Origin: SVTX01 sp045538195
Lineage (GTDB): Bacteria; Bacillota; Clostridia; Oscillospirales; CAG-272
Length of the DNA stretch: 18,266 bases
Direction: 5' to 3'
Assembly: GCA_045538195.1 (NCBI GenBank)
Contig: JAZSRA010000018.1
Span: 1 to 18,266 of the forward strand
Shown here: one piece after another, positions 1 through 6,680 of the stretch
Position numbering within the stretch: position 1 is the first letter of the stretch
How the letters are laid out: each line of letters starts with the position of its first letter
Made by a program: the position numbers and the translations under genes
Notes under the pieces: generated by a model
Databases searched by the model: none
What the model was told of the DNA's origin: nothing
Seen by the model: only the letters and a program-made list of their open reading frames with translations

Positions 1-10
1 TCTCAACAAA

Positions 11-171
11 GCTTTCCCTTCGGGAAAGGTCGCTCACGCGACAAAGCAAAAAATTACAATAAGATTACGGCTACAAATCAAAATTATAAGAAGGATTTCT
101 CTTCTTTAAAATCAACAAACCCATTTCGTCGGCTCTGCCGACAGGAGAGAGGGGTACATAGGGGAGAGAGG
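11..171. repeat. Gene-free stretch with small palindromes
   Basis: No coding sequence is recognisable here. The stretch contains compact perfect hairpins: CTTTCCC/GGGAAAG at 12-28, GTCGC/GCGAC at 29-42, and GTCGGC/GCCGAC around 129-141. They resemble the hairpin modules in other spacers of this window. It lies where the missing 3' part of the truncated HAD gene would be expected, but no HAD-like residues can be read on the minus strand. Confidence 0.4.
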
Positions 172-231
172 ATGTCGCAGGACGAGAAAATGCGGCATGT
201 TCGCTTTTTCTCGTACAAGACCCTCTTTACC

Positions 232-576
232 CTATGCGGCGTTTCTTTGGTTCGTTTCTTGTCGCTGGTGACAAGAAATGAACAAACCTGCGTTTCTTTG
301 GTTCGTTTTCTTCTGCCGCAGGCAAGAAATGAACATAAACAAAACGCGTTTCTTTTCTAAAATGAACGTGCCGTTGTAGACGATCACGGGGAATTTTGCA
401 TCAAGACCCGCAGCGACGATACTCGATGTTGCGTATGACCGCGCGGTTGCGTATGAAAATATCACTCCCTCCGATATGAGTCGGTTGAGCGTCTTTACCG
501 TATGATCCGACAGGGTCTGATCGCTCCGCAATAGCGTTCCGTCAAGATCTGAAACGTAAAGTGTTTTGTTTTTCAT
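232..576 (-). pseudogene. Truncated Cof-type HAD phosphatase
   Basis: The start at 576 is preceded by GAAAGGAAG, a good ribosome site. The first ~72 residues are a clear Cof/HAD-IIB N-terminus: motif I D10-x-D12-G-T14, followed by a typical ATARS segment and the VYNGTFI strand at residues 66-72. Family members run to about 260-280 residues, but homology stops at about position 360 and the frame then reads through a tandem hairpin repeat (low-complexity KKRVLF and ETNQRN stretches) to a stop at 232. HAD motifs II-IV and the C2 cap are missing, so a working phosphatase is unlikely. It lies 23 bp downstream of rnmV and was probably cotranscribed with it. Either repeat insertion or a deletion replaced the 3' two-thirds. 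Confidence 0.8.
239..360. repeat. Tandem hairpin repeat, 2 full units plus a partial third
   Basis: Units start with GCGTTTCTTTGGTTCG at 239 and 290, and a partial unit (GCGTTTCTTTT) starts at 346. Each full unit is about 50 bp. Unit 1 folds into a 14-bp stem (250-263 with 270-283). Unit 2 keeps the outer arms but has a different inner stem and loop (CTGCCGCAGG), so structure is conserved where sequence is not. On the minus strand each unit is a hairpin followed by CAAAGAAACGC. The array replaces the body of the HAD gene. Confidence 0.75.
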
Positions 577-599
577 TTATTCTTCCTTTCGTGCTTAAA

Positions 600-1187
600 T
601 CACGATTTATTGAAGCTTTCAAACAGCTCCTCCCTCGTCATAATGACGTTGAGTGCCGCAAGAAGTGCATTTGGCGTCATTCCGCGCGGCAGACCGACGG
701 AAACCGCGAAATCGTCGCGTCGTGACGCACTGTCACTGCCGCCCGTAAGCCCAAATTCAAAAAGATCCGCCTTGGTGATCTCCTCTCGCACCGTGTCCTC
801 GGACGAAAAGCCGACAGCAAAGGGTTCAAGGAGCTTTCGGATAAGATCTGCATCTGTTCCCTCAACTCCGAGAAAGCCCTCGGCAGAGGGGGCATCCTTG
901 CGTCTTTCCTTTCCCTTGACCTGCGGAGTGTAGAGCTGGATCAGTCTGTCCGCGGGGATCGCCGAGGTGATATGAGAGCGAATGACCTTGCCCGCGCCGT
1001 CACTGTCGGTCAGGACGATAATTTTGCTCTTTTTGGCAAGCTGACGGATAAGAGCCAGCCTCTCGTGGTTTTTGAAAACTCCGAATCCGTCGGTCTGTAT
1101 GACGCAGGCATCCGCCACCGATTTGATCTTAATTTTGTCGTATTTTCCTTCCACGATAATGGGAAGATCAATCTTTAATCTGTCCAT
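600..1187 (-). CDS. rnmV: Ribonuclease M5-like Toprim protein
   Basis: A Toprim-domain protein of 195 aa, close to the ~180-190 aa usual for RNase M5, the enzyme that matures 5S rRNA precursors in low-GC Gram-positives. The N-terminal Toprim half shows the acidic motif IIVEGKYDK (residues 10-18, catalytic Glu13) and the DxD motif VLTDSDGAG (Asp61, Asp63). The C-terminal half matches the small RNase M5 extension (DUF4093-like). The DxD stretch reads TDSDGAG rather than the common TDPDxAG. It lies between uppP and the truncated HAD gene on the same strand, separated from uppP by a repeat-bearing 164-bp spacer. The assignment rests on motif and length; another small Toprim nuclease is a less likely alternative. 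Confidence 0.85.
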   Translation of the reverse strand: MDRLKIDLPIIVEGKYDKIKIKSVADACVIQTDGFGVFKNHERLALIRQLAKKSKIIVLTDSDGAGKVIRSHITSAIPADRLIQLYTPQVKGKERRKDAPSAEGFLGVEGTDADLIRKLLEPFAVGFSSEDTVREEITKADLFEFGLTGGSDSASRRDDFAVSVGLPRGMTPNALLAALNVIMTREELFESFNKS

Positions 1188-1227
1188 TTTTTCCTTTCAG
1201 ATATACAATCCTTATGTATAACCCTTT

Positions 1228-1351
1228 TTTTGAAAGTTTTTGGAGTCTTGAACCTCGAAGTTTGCGGAGCAAGCTCGCACAGTAAACCGCTTGCGGTTTA
1301 CGTAGGTTTTCCTTAAAAAGGTTCAAGTGGGGTGCGGGGTCAGCCCCGCAT
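1228..1351. repeat. Composite palindromic repeat downstream of uppP
   Basis: The spacer between uppP and rnmV is made almost wholly of inverted repeats. CTTGAACCT near 1248 pairs with AGGTTCAAG near 1318. GTAAACCGC/GCGGTTTAC forms a tight hairpin around 1283-1301. A further GGGGT...CCCCGC palindrome ends right at the uppP stop codon. It has no coding potential. The repeat reaching the stop codon suggests insertion immediately after the gene. Confidence 0.55.
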
Positions 1352-2242
1352 TCAAATGAAAAAGGAGAGCAGAACCAGAACTCCGAGGATAATTCGATAG
1401 ATGCCGAATGGCGCAAAGCTGTGCTTTTTCACGAATTCCATCAAAAATTTGATCGCCACCATAGAAACGCCGAAGGCAACGAGGCTTGCGACCGCCAAAA
1501 CTACCCACGCAAGCGGGGGGACGCTAACGCCGCTCTCGCCTACGTAGTCGAAAAATCCGTAGCCCTTGATAAGGCTGGCTCCCGCCATAGCAGGGATTCC
1601 CAAAAAGAACGAAAACTCTGCCGCGGCAGGTCTTGAAACACCCAAAAACCGCGCGCCGAGGATAGTCGAACCCGAGCGAGATGTGCCGGGAACTATCGAA
1701 AGTGTCTGAAAGCACCCGATCAGCATCGCCTGAGTGTAGCTTATGCCGTCGACAAGCTCAACCGAGGCTCTCTTGCCTTTCTGAAAATGCTCTATAAGTA
1801 TGAACAGAACACCGTAAACTATCAGCGCCACCGCCACGGTTACAGCGTTGAAGATCCAGCCGTCGATGTCCTTGCCCGTGGCTATTTCAAGCAGTTTGTC
1901 GCCTACCACACCCACAAGGGCGGCAGGAATGCTCGCAATCACTACCTTAAGCCATAAAAGCCAAGTGCTTTTCTTTTCGGAGTCGCTTTTTTTCGGTGAA
2001 AACGGGTTAAGCTTTCCAAAAAACATCACTACGACGGCAAGTATCGCGCCGAGCTGAATGACGACCTCGAACATACTCATATATTCGTCGGCAAAGGTCG
2101 CCCCAAGCTTTGGGGCGACGTCAAGCTTCAGAAATTCGTCAAGGAGTATCAGATGCCCCGTGGAGCTGACGGGCAACCACTCGGTTATGCCCTCCACAAC
2201 GCCAAATATTACGGCTTTTAAAATCTCTATAAATTCAGTCAA
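1352..2242 (-). CDS. uppP: Undecaprenyl-diphosphate phosphatase (BacA/UppP)
   Basis: An integral membrane enzyme that dephosphorylates undecaprenyl pyrophosphate to recycle the lipid carrier for peptidoglycan synthesis; overexpression gives bacitracin resistance in several species. It is 296 aa long, typical for UppP. The two active-site signatures are intact: EGITEWLPVSSTGH at residues 17-30 (Glu17, Glu21, His30) and PGTSRSGST at 185-193 (Arg189). Several hydrophobic spans separate them, with a charged loop around residues 80-95. The best start is TTG at 2242, because AGGAG sits 5-6 nt upstream and the protein begins where the family begins; no nearby ATG fits as well. It lies downstream of the U32 gene, with an interspersed repeat between. 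Confidence 0.95.
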   Translation of the reverse strand: MTEFIEILKAVIFGVVEGITEWLPVSSTGHLILLDEFLKLDVAPKLGATFADEYMSMFEVVIQLGAILAVVVMFFGKLNPFSPKKSDSEKKSTWLLWLKVVIASIPAALVGVVGDKLLEIATGKDIDGWIFNAVTVAVALIVYGVLFILIEHFQKGKRASVELVDGISYTQAMLIGCFQTLSIVPGTSRSGSTILGARFLGVSRPAAAEFSFFLGIPAMAGASLIKGYGFFDYVGESGVSVPPLAWVVLAVASLVAFGVSMVAIKFLMEFVKKHSFAPFGIYRIILGVLVLLSFFI

Positions 2243-2286
2243 GGTATTCTCCTATTACTTTGTTTTTCTTCTTATACACCACTTAT

Positions 2287-2405
2287 CAGACAAGGCTCGC
2301 GCAAGAAGCAAGTCAGACAAGGCGCACCGCAAAAAGCAAGGCGAAGGCGTAGTTCTCCTACGTCGAGCCGCTTTTGAGTAGCAACGAAGTATGGCGCAGC
2401 TTATT
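2287..2405 (+). repeat. Interspersed CAGACAAGGCGCACCG repeat, copy A
   Basis: This is the same family and orientation as 12239-12321. Shared landmarks, in order: CAGACAAGGCGCACCG, AGCAA, a GGCGTAG...CTACGTC hairpin, and GAG-AGCAACG-AGTAT. Copy A also has a ~27-bp partial tandem duplication of its left end (2287-2313 and 2314-2340). It fills most of the gap between the U32 gene and uppP and encodes nothing recognisable. Confidence 0.8.
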
Positions 2406-2414
2406 GTGTGATGC

Positions 2415-3698
2415 TTACTCTCCTGCTCTCATAATGTCGCCTTCGCTTACCTCAAAGGGTACACGGCACCAGAAGATCATCGAGGGGTGAGGTGCGCTTT
2501 CGCAAGGCTCGCCGTCTGAAAGATAAAGCTCGTTTGCCACGAATGCTTTTCCGACCTTGCCGGGCGAGATCATCTCGGCAGAGTCGCCGACCTTGACCTT
2601 GTTTCTCTGAATGAAGCGGTAAAGTCTGCCGTTCTCATTTTCAAGAGCGACACCGGTCGCGCTGATCCTTTCGGCCTCCTCACAATTATACTCGACCGCC
2701 GTAGCAAAATATGCTTTGTCGCGGATATATCCCGTATGTGTGCCGAGCTGAGGATTTTCCATAGGATCGTCAAGATAATATCCCGTGCAGTATTCGCGGT
2801 GAGAGACGCTTTCTATCTCGCGGTACCAGAGGGGATCGAATTTGTAGCCCACGGGGTCGGCAAGATAGCTGTCTATCGCCATTCTGTACGCGTTGGTAAC
2901 CACCGCCGTATAGTACGCGCTCTTCATTCTGCCCTCGATCTTAAAGGAGTTGATCCCCGCCGCGATAAGCTCGGGAATATGCTCCAAGGTACACATATCC
3001 TTTGAGGACATAATGAATGTGCCAATCTCGGTCTGTTCGATCGGGATCGGCAGATCGGGACGTTTTTCCTCGTAAATTATGTAATTCCAACGGCAGGGCT
3101 GGGCGCATCTGCCGCGGTTTGCGTCGCGCTCGGTCATAAGATTTGACAGCATACATCTGCCGCTGTACGACACGCACATCGACCCGTGAATAAATGCCTC
3201 GATCTCGACGTCCTGAGGGAGCGCCAGTCTTATCGCCTTTATCTCCTCAAAGCAAAGCTCACGCGCAAGCACAAGCCTTTTCGCTCCAAGCGCGGCGTAA
3301 GCCTTAGCAGATTCGGGGGAAACTATGCTCGCCTGCGTCGAAATATGTATCTCCATATCGGGAATGATCTCTCTGACCGTTGCCATAACGCCGAGGTCGG
3401 CAACGATAAATGCGTCGATCTCCGCGTCCTTGATAGCGCGCAAAAACTCACGCAAAGCGGGATATTCGTCGCCGTGAGGCATTGTGTTAAGGGTCAGATA
3501 GAGCTTTTTGCCGCGCTCGTGAGTATATTTTGCCGCCTCGTAAAGCTCCTCGACGGTAAAATTGTCCGCCGCCGAGCGCATACCGAAGCTTTGTCCTGCA
3601 AGATATACCGCGTCCGCTCCGTAAAGCAGCGCCGCTTTCAGCTTTTCAAAATTGCCCGCGGGAGAGAGCAGCTCGGGTCTCTTTATAAATCCATTCAT
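2415..3698 (-). CDS. U32-family tRNA hydroxylation/peptidase-like protein
   Basis: A 427-aa U32 protein related to TrhP/YegQ and Bacillus YrrO, which take part in 5-hydroxyuridine formation at the tRNA wobble position; many were annotated as collagenase-like proteases. The PELLSPAGNFEKLKAA N-terminus and the U32 signature EAFIHGSMCVSYSGRCMLS (about 167-185) are present. Four cysteines (175, 182, 198, 202) match the pattern known to bind a 4Fe-4S cluster in characterised U32 proteins. A C-terminal beta-barrel-like segment follows residue ~330. The start is ATG at 3698, preceded by AGGA and matching the family N-terminus; an upstream in-frame TTG would add seven unconvincing residues. It is the first gene after a consensus promoter at 3739-3767. 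The exact substrate cannot be told from sequence. Confidence 0.88.
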   Translation of the reverse strand: MNGFIKRPELLSPAGNFEKLKAALLYGADAVYLAGQSFGMRSAADNFTVEELYEAAKYTHERGKKLYLTLNTMPHGDEYPALREFLRAIKDAEIDAFIVADLGVMATVREIIPDMEIHISTQASIVSPESAKAYAALGAKRLVLARELCFEEIKAIRLALPQDVEIEAFIHGSMCVSYSGRCMLSNLMTERDANRGRCAQPCRWNYIIYEEKRPDLPIPIEQTEIGTFIMSSKDMCTLEHIPELIAAGINSFKIEGRMKSAYYTAVVTNAYRMAIDSYLADPVGYKFDPLWYREIESVSHREYCTGYYLDDPMENPQLGTHTGYIRDKAYFATAVEYNCEEAERISATGVALENENGRLYRFIQRNKVKVGDSAEMISPGKVGKAFVANELYLSDGEPCESAPHPSMIFWCRVPFEVSEGDIMRAGE

Positions 3699-3738
3699 AT
3701 TGAACCGTCCTAAAAACAAACATATTACTTCATTTTAT

Positions 3739-3767
3739 ATTTTATCATAAATGCTCCGCCATGTCAA
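3739..3767 (-). promoter_or_regulatory. Sigma-A promoter for the U32 gene
   Basis: Read on the minus strand: TTGACA (3762-3767), a 17-bp spacer, and TAAAAT (3739-3744). The predicted transcription start is about 35 nt before the ATG at 3698. A perfect -35 with ideal spacing directly upstream of the gene makes this a confident call. Confidence 0.75.
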
Positions 3768-3813
3768 CAATCAAATAGGAAAACCAAATGTTAAGTTTGA
3801 TTAACTCTCGCGG

Positions 3814-3854
3814 TAAAAAACAGCCTCGGCTTTAAATGTTATCAAAGCCAAGGC
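3814..3854 (-). terminator. Intrinsic terminator after spoIIR
   Basis: On the minus strand an 11-bp stem (GCCTTGGCTTT with AAAGCCGAGGC, one G-U pair; forward 3844-3854 and 3823-3833) with a 10-nt loop is followed by TGTTTTTT. It lies 6 bp past the spoIIR stop and upstream of the U32 promoter, separating the two units. Confidence 0.85.
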
Positions 3855-3859
3855 AATTT

Positions 3860-4480
3860 TTATTTAAAAAACTTTTGTATCGTCTCAAGTATCTTGAATC
3901 TTGCTCTGTACTGAGGCTTGTCGCTCTCGGTTATCAGCTTGTACTGGTCTCCCGTAAGTCCGACCGAGATAAATGCGTCCTCGTTGCTTTGTGTCGCCTT
4001 TTCACTTGCGGCTGACAGACAGAGCGGTGGGAAAAGGCAACACCACCAGTTCTGCCCCTCGGCGTCGCCGATGCAGACGCGCAGAGAGACGTACTCGCCC
4101 TCGGGAAAGGCGCAGGTCTCGTAGGTTCTGGTGGGATAATATTCCTCACCCATAAGCAGGATGACGTCATAATCGTAGCCTTCGCTTCTGACGACCTCCT
4201 CGGCGGCGGCCTCGATCTCGTCCATTATCTCCTCGATCGCCTCGATCGCCTCCGATTGAGTGGAGCAGCCCTCCACCGCAGGGCTTACAAGCTCGACCAC
4301 GCGGTCACGAACCTTTAATTTAAGCTCCTGATCGGCATCGCTGTCAGAGTTGGCAAGCACGTGAAGTCTTACCACGGTGTCGTAGATCTCCTCCTCCCCG
4401 TGTACGGGGAAAAGCCCCGCGAAAAGGGCGACCGTAAGAATGAGAAAAGCGCATATAAGTAATTTTTTAGTAGAAGCCAT
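3860..4480 (-). CDS. spoIIR: Stage II sporulation protein R
   Basis: SpoIIR is made in the forespore under sigma F and secreted into the intermembrane space, where it triggers SpoIIGA to process pro-sigma E in the mother cell. The 206-aa product has an N-terminal hydrophobic signal or anchor (about residues 6-26), the family hallmark RLHVLANSDSDADQELKLKV (38-57), and the conserved WWCCLFPPLC block near the C-terminus. Start: ATG at 4480 has AAAGGA 10 nt upstream; a GTG at 4525 in frame would add 15 residues but lacks a ribosome site. The start codon and ribosome site lie inside a strong leader hairpin (see 4472-4537). The gene follows the antiporter by 74 bp and ends in a clear terminator. 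No sigma-F promoter could be read with confidence. Confidence 0.93.
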   Translation of the reverse strand: MASTKKLLICAFLILTVALFAGLFPVHGEEEIYDTVVRLHVLANSDSDADQELKLKVRDRVVELVSPAVEGCSTQSEAIEAIEEIMDEIEAAAEEVVRSEGYDYDVILLMGEEYYPTRTYETCAFPEGEYVSLRVCIGDAEGQNWWCCLFPPLCLSAASEKATQSNEDAFISVGLTGDQYKLITESDKPQYRARFKILETIQKFFK

Positions 4481-4537
4481 CGTATAAACGTCCTTTCTTT
4501 TTAATAACGAAAGAATTATGCTCACACGATGGCTTCT
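4472..4537 (-). promoter_or_regulatory. Leader hairpin covering the spoIIR start
   Basis: A perfect 12-bp inverted repeat (AGAAGCCATCGT at forward 4472-4483, complement at 4526-4537) places the spoIIR ATG (4478-4480) in one arm. Nested inside, TTCTTTC (forward 4509-4515) can pair with GAAAGGA (forward 4491-4497), which is the ribosome site, through a 7-bp stem with one G-U. Both the Shine-Dalgarno and the start codon would be sequestered if the leader is transcribed. No U-run follows, so it is not a terminator. Confidence 0.7.
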
Positions 4538-4554
4538 TTATTCAGAATATTAAA

Positions 4555-5961
4555 TTATTTTTTATCTTCGGCTTCCTGATTCTCGTTTTTGTCGTGATGA
4601 CCTATGTGACTAAGAAGCCAACGGAAATCGTGACGCTCGCGAGCAACGTTCTTTACTCTCCTGCTGGCGTTCGCAGGCTTTTCGGTAATGTCTCCCGCCT
4701 TTGTCAGCGCCCACTTGGTCATAACGGGACCGACTATCTCGTATACGAGAACGGCGAAAAGAATAACGAAAGATACGACACTTGCGATCTCACCGCTGAG
4801 TACTCCGTCGCTCTTGACGGTGCTTATCATACCGAGAGCAACTCCCGCCTGCGGGAACAACGTGATTCCGAGATATTTAACTATATCGGGCGAGCATTTT
4901 GTCATCTTCGCCGAACCCATAGCTCCGAAATATTTACCAATGCAACGGGAAACTATGTAAACAACGCCAACAAGCACAAGCAGGGGCTGGGTAAACACGT
5001 TGAGATCAAGCTCGGCACCGCTGAGAACGAAGAACAGAATGAGCAGAGGCTTGCTCCAACTATCGGCTCTGTGCATCATTTCGTCCGAACATTCGCAGAC
5101 GTTGCAGAATATCGTTCCGCACATCATACAGGTCAGGAGCGAGGAGAAATGAAGGTGTACGCCCCAAAGTTGAAGATTATCAAGCTCGGTGATCGCAACA
5201 GTAGCGAAAATAAACGCTATAACGATGCTTAAACGGTTACTGTTTGAATGGAAGAGCTTCTCAATCTTGGAAAGCACGAATCCGAGGAGCGCGCCGATAC
5301 CGAGAGAAAGCACGATCTCAACAAGCGGCTCTACTACGATAGAGATAACGTCGGGCTCACCGCCTGCGATCGCCTTTGCTATTCCCAAAAGGATCGCGAA
5401 GATCACCAGACCCACCGCGTCGTCGAGCGCGACTATGGGAAGAAGCAGATTTGTGAGGGGGCCCTTCGCCTTGTACTGACGGACTACCATAAGCGTTGCC
5501 GCGGGAGCGGTCGCCGTTGCGATAGCCGAAAGGATGAGCGCCGCGGGAATGGGAAGAACGTCCCTGCCCGTCGCCGAAAGCAGAATGAAATGCAGAGCGA
5601 TCAGCACTATCAAACAGACGATCGTCGTCGCCACCGCCTGCAAAATACCGATGATCGTCGCCTGCTTACCCGTCTTTTTCAGCTCGGAAAGCTTGAACTC
5701 GCTACCGATCGAAAAGGCGATAAAGCCGAGCGCTATGTCACAGATAATGCCGAGACCGTGGTCAAGCTCTCCAAATCCAAGATGAAAACCGCCCGGGAGC
5801 GTGAAACGTCCGAGACAGAAGCATCCGACCAAAATTCCGGCAATAAGATAACCCGTTACCGCGGGAAGCTTTAAAAGCTTGCAAATTCGAGACATAAGTA
5901 GTCCGGCAAGCGCACACACCGAAATACTGAGCAACACTTGAACCGTAGCAGAACTGTCCAT
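4555..5961 (-). CDS. CPA2-type cation:proton antiporter
   Basis: A polytopic membrane protein of the Na_H_Exchanger (PF00999) fold that would exchange Na+ or K+ for H+ and act in pH or ion homeostasis. It is 468 aa with about 12 hydrophobic spans from residue 8 to ~420 and a short charged cytoplasmic tail; there is no TrkA-N (KefB-type) or universal-stress domain. The discontinuous-helix motif TAPAAT (151-156) and the paired acidic residues ALDDAVGL (Asp180-Asp181) are visible; an Asp-Asp pair is the feature usually associated with electrogenic, Na+/H+-type members. CGGAG precedes the ATG at 5961. It is the first gene after a perfect consensus promoter, whose transcript must first pass a terminator-like hairpin. 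Ion specificity cannot be assigned from sequence. Confidence 0.88.
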   Translation of the reverse strand: MDSSATVQVLLSISVCALAGLLMSRICKLLKLPAVTGYLIAGILVGCFCLGRFTLPGGFHLGFGELDHGLGIICDIALGFIAFSIGSEFKLSELKKTGKQATIIGILQAVATTIVCLIVLIALHFILLSATGRDVLPIPAALILSAIATATAPAATLMVVRQYKAKGPLTNLLLPIVALDDAVGLVIFAILLGIAKAIAGGEPDVISIVVEPLVEIVLSLGIGALLGFVLSKIEKLFHSNSNRLSIVIAFIFATVAITELDNLQLWGVHLHFSSLLTCMMCGTIFCNVCECSDEMMHRADSWSKPLLILFFVLSGAELDLNVFTQPLLVLVGVVYIVSRCIGKYFGAMGSAKMTKCSPDIVKYLGITLFPQAGVALGMISTVKSDGVLSGEIASVVSFVILFAVLVYEIVGPVMTKWALTKAGDITEKPANASRRVKNVARERHDFRWLLSHIGHHDKNENQEAEDKK

Positions 5962-5998
5962 AATATAATTCTCCGTTTCAATTTTTTCAAAAAATCCG

Positions 5999-6020
5999 CA
6001 AAAAAGCGCCTCACGGGCGC
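5999..6020 (-). terminator. Terminator-like hairpin in antiporter leader
   Basis: On the minus strand GCGCC-CGTGA-GGCGC (forward 6006-6020) is followed directly by TTTTTT (forward 6000-6005). It lies about 25 nt downstream of the predicted start from the 6050-6078 promoter and about 40 nt upstream of the antiporter ATG. It therefore sits between promoter and gene and could act as an attenuator. Confidence 0.65.
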
Positions 6021-6049
6021 GATTTTGCTTATATTAATCTTACTTTGAT

Positions 6050-6078
6050 ATTATATGCCCTAAATCGCCTTTTGTCAA
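6050..6078 (-). promoter_or_regulatory. Perfect consensus promoter for the antiporter
   Basis: The minus strand carries TTGACA (forward 6073-6078), a 17-bp spacer, and TATAAT (forward 6050-6055), exact sigma-A consensus. Upstream of the -35 the nonamer TAGACAATT occurs twice (6088-6096 and 6121-6129, 33 bp apart), a possible activator or repressor site. Confidence 0.85.
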
Positions 6079-6197
6079 TATGCAATATAGACAATTAAAC
6101 CTTGTTAATTTCGAGTTTATTAGACAATTTTTTAAGAGATACAAGAATACACTATACGTAATTAAAAGAAATCTTTTTTCAAAATACCAAAAAGCAC

Positions 6198-6226
6198 TTG
6201 ACAATGATGCGGCTTTTTGATATAAT
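6198..6226 (+). promoter_or_regulatory. Consensus promoter for tRNA-Gln
   Basis: TTGACA at 6198-6203, a 17-bp spacer, and TATAAT at 6221-6226. The expected transcription start is about 8-9 nt before the tRNA 5' end, typical of stable-RNA promoters. Confidence 0.9.
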
Positions 6227-6241
6227 AACATAGTTGAATAA

Positions 6242-6316
6242 TGGGATGTCGCCAAGCGGTAAGGCACTAGACTTTGACTCTAGCATTCGTCAGTTCAAAT
6301 CTGGCCATCCCAGCCA
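6242..6316 (+). tRNA. tRNA-Gln (anticodon TTG)
   Basis: A complete cloverleaf of 75 nt with encoded CCA. Acceptor stem TGGGATG/CATCCCA, D-arm GCC...GGC, anticodon stem CTAGA/TCTAG around loop CTTTGAC (anticodon TTG), variable loop CATTC, and T-arm GTCAG/CTGGC with loop TTCAAAT. The acceptor start TGGG and the CGCCAAG-GGTAAGGC D-loop are characteristic of bacterial tRNA-Gln. Seven bases after the CCA begins an IS-end-like repeat. Confidence 0.96.
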
Positions 6317-6322
6317 TGATGA

Positions 6323-6340
6323 GTGTCTGATTTAGATGCA
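6323..6340 (+). repeat. Left inverted repeat of the accessory block
   Basis: GTGTCTGATTTAGATGCA matches the reverse complement of 8653-8670 at 17 of 18 positions. Similarity continues weakly outward for about 7 more bases. It sits 6 nt after the tRNA-Gln CCA. It probably marks one end of an insertion-sequence-like element, or a remnant of one. Confidence 0.7.
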
Positions 6341-6356
6341 GGCACAAAAAAACGAG

Positions 6357-6392
6357 AAAAGCGGAGATTTCGAGAGATTTCTCCGCTTTTTT
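6357..6392 (+). terminator. Terminator of tRNA-Gln
   Basis: AAAAGCGGAGA (6357-6367) pairs with TCTCCGCTTTT (6380-6390) around a 12-nt loop and runs into TTTTTT (6387-6392). It is a strong intrinsic terminator about 40 nt past the mature tRNA end. Its A-rich left flank means it could also work on the minus strand. Confidence 0.9.
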
Positions 6393-6467
6393 CGACTCTG
6401 AAGTTTTTCGAAATTTTGTAGATGCATTTCGGGCATTTCGGGTCTGTAGACAGATTCGAACCAGCGA

Positions 6468-6605
6468 AAGCCTTCCTCCGGGAGGAAGGTGGCACGCGGA
6501 GCGTGACGGAAGGAGCCTGCGCGACTTTGAATTTTAATTAGACTTTACGGCGACGCGCTCTCCCTCAGTCGCCTGCGGCGCCAGCTCCCTCCAGGAGGGA
6601 GCCTT
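6468..6605. repeat. Large inverted repeat of Clostridia-type spacer element
   Basis: Arm 1 (6468-6524) and the reverse complement of arm 2 (about 6552-6605) align over most of their length. Both begin with AAGGCT/AAGCCT-like bases and a CCCTCC-GGAGGGA hairpin, then carry a GGTGGC/GCTGGC segment, and end in GCGCG-CG. Each arm is itself hairpin-rich. Together they form an imperfect ~140-bp palindrome with a ~27-bp AT-rich centre. No coding potential. Confidence 0.65.
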
Positions 6606-6627
6606 TTGAAAATCGCCGGCGAAACGG

Positions 6628-6656
6628 TTGAAATGTTTACAAAGTTGTGATATAAT
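6628..6656 (+). promoter_or_regulatory. Promoter of the DUF4375 gene
   Basis: TTGAAA (6628-6633), a 17-bp spacer, and TATAAT (6651-6656), ending 24 bp before the ATG at 6681. The ribosome site AAGGCGGTGATC just upstream of the ATG matches the 16S anti-SD complement at 11 of 12 positions, implying strong translation. Confidence 0.8.
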
Positions 6657-6680
6657 GGTAAAAAGAAAGGCGGTGATCAC

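Noticed and set aside
172..360. 62-codon plus-strand frame in the tandem repeat
   Set aside because: The protein is a repeated readout of the hairpin units (SLVRFL twice), not a gene.
239..360. CRISPR-like array
   Set aside because: Only two and a partial units, with palindromic structure through the would-be spacer; no cas genes.
4481..4525. GTG start for spoIIR at 4525
   Set aside because: No ribosome site upstream; ATG at 4480 has AAAGGA and gives a proper signal sequence. It could matter only if the hairpin leader were translated.
6415..6460. Second tRNA or tRNA fragment after tRNA-Gln (contains ATTCGAACC)
   Set aside because: The T-loop-like bases lack matching stems and no cloverleaf can be folded.
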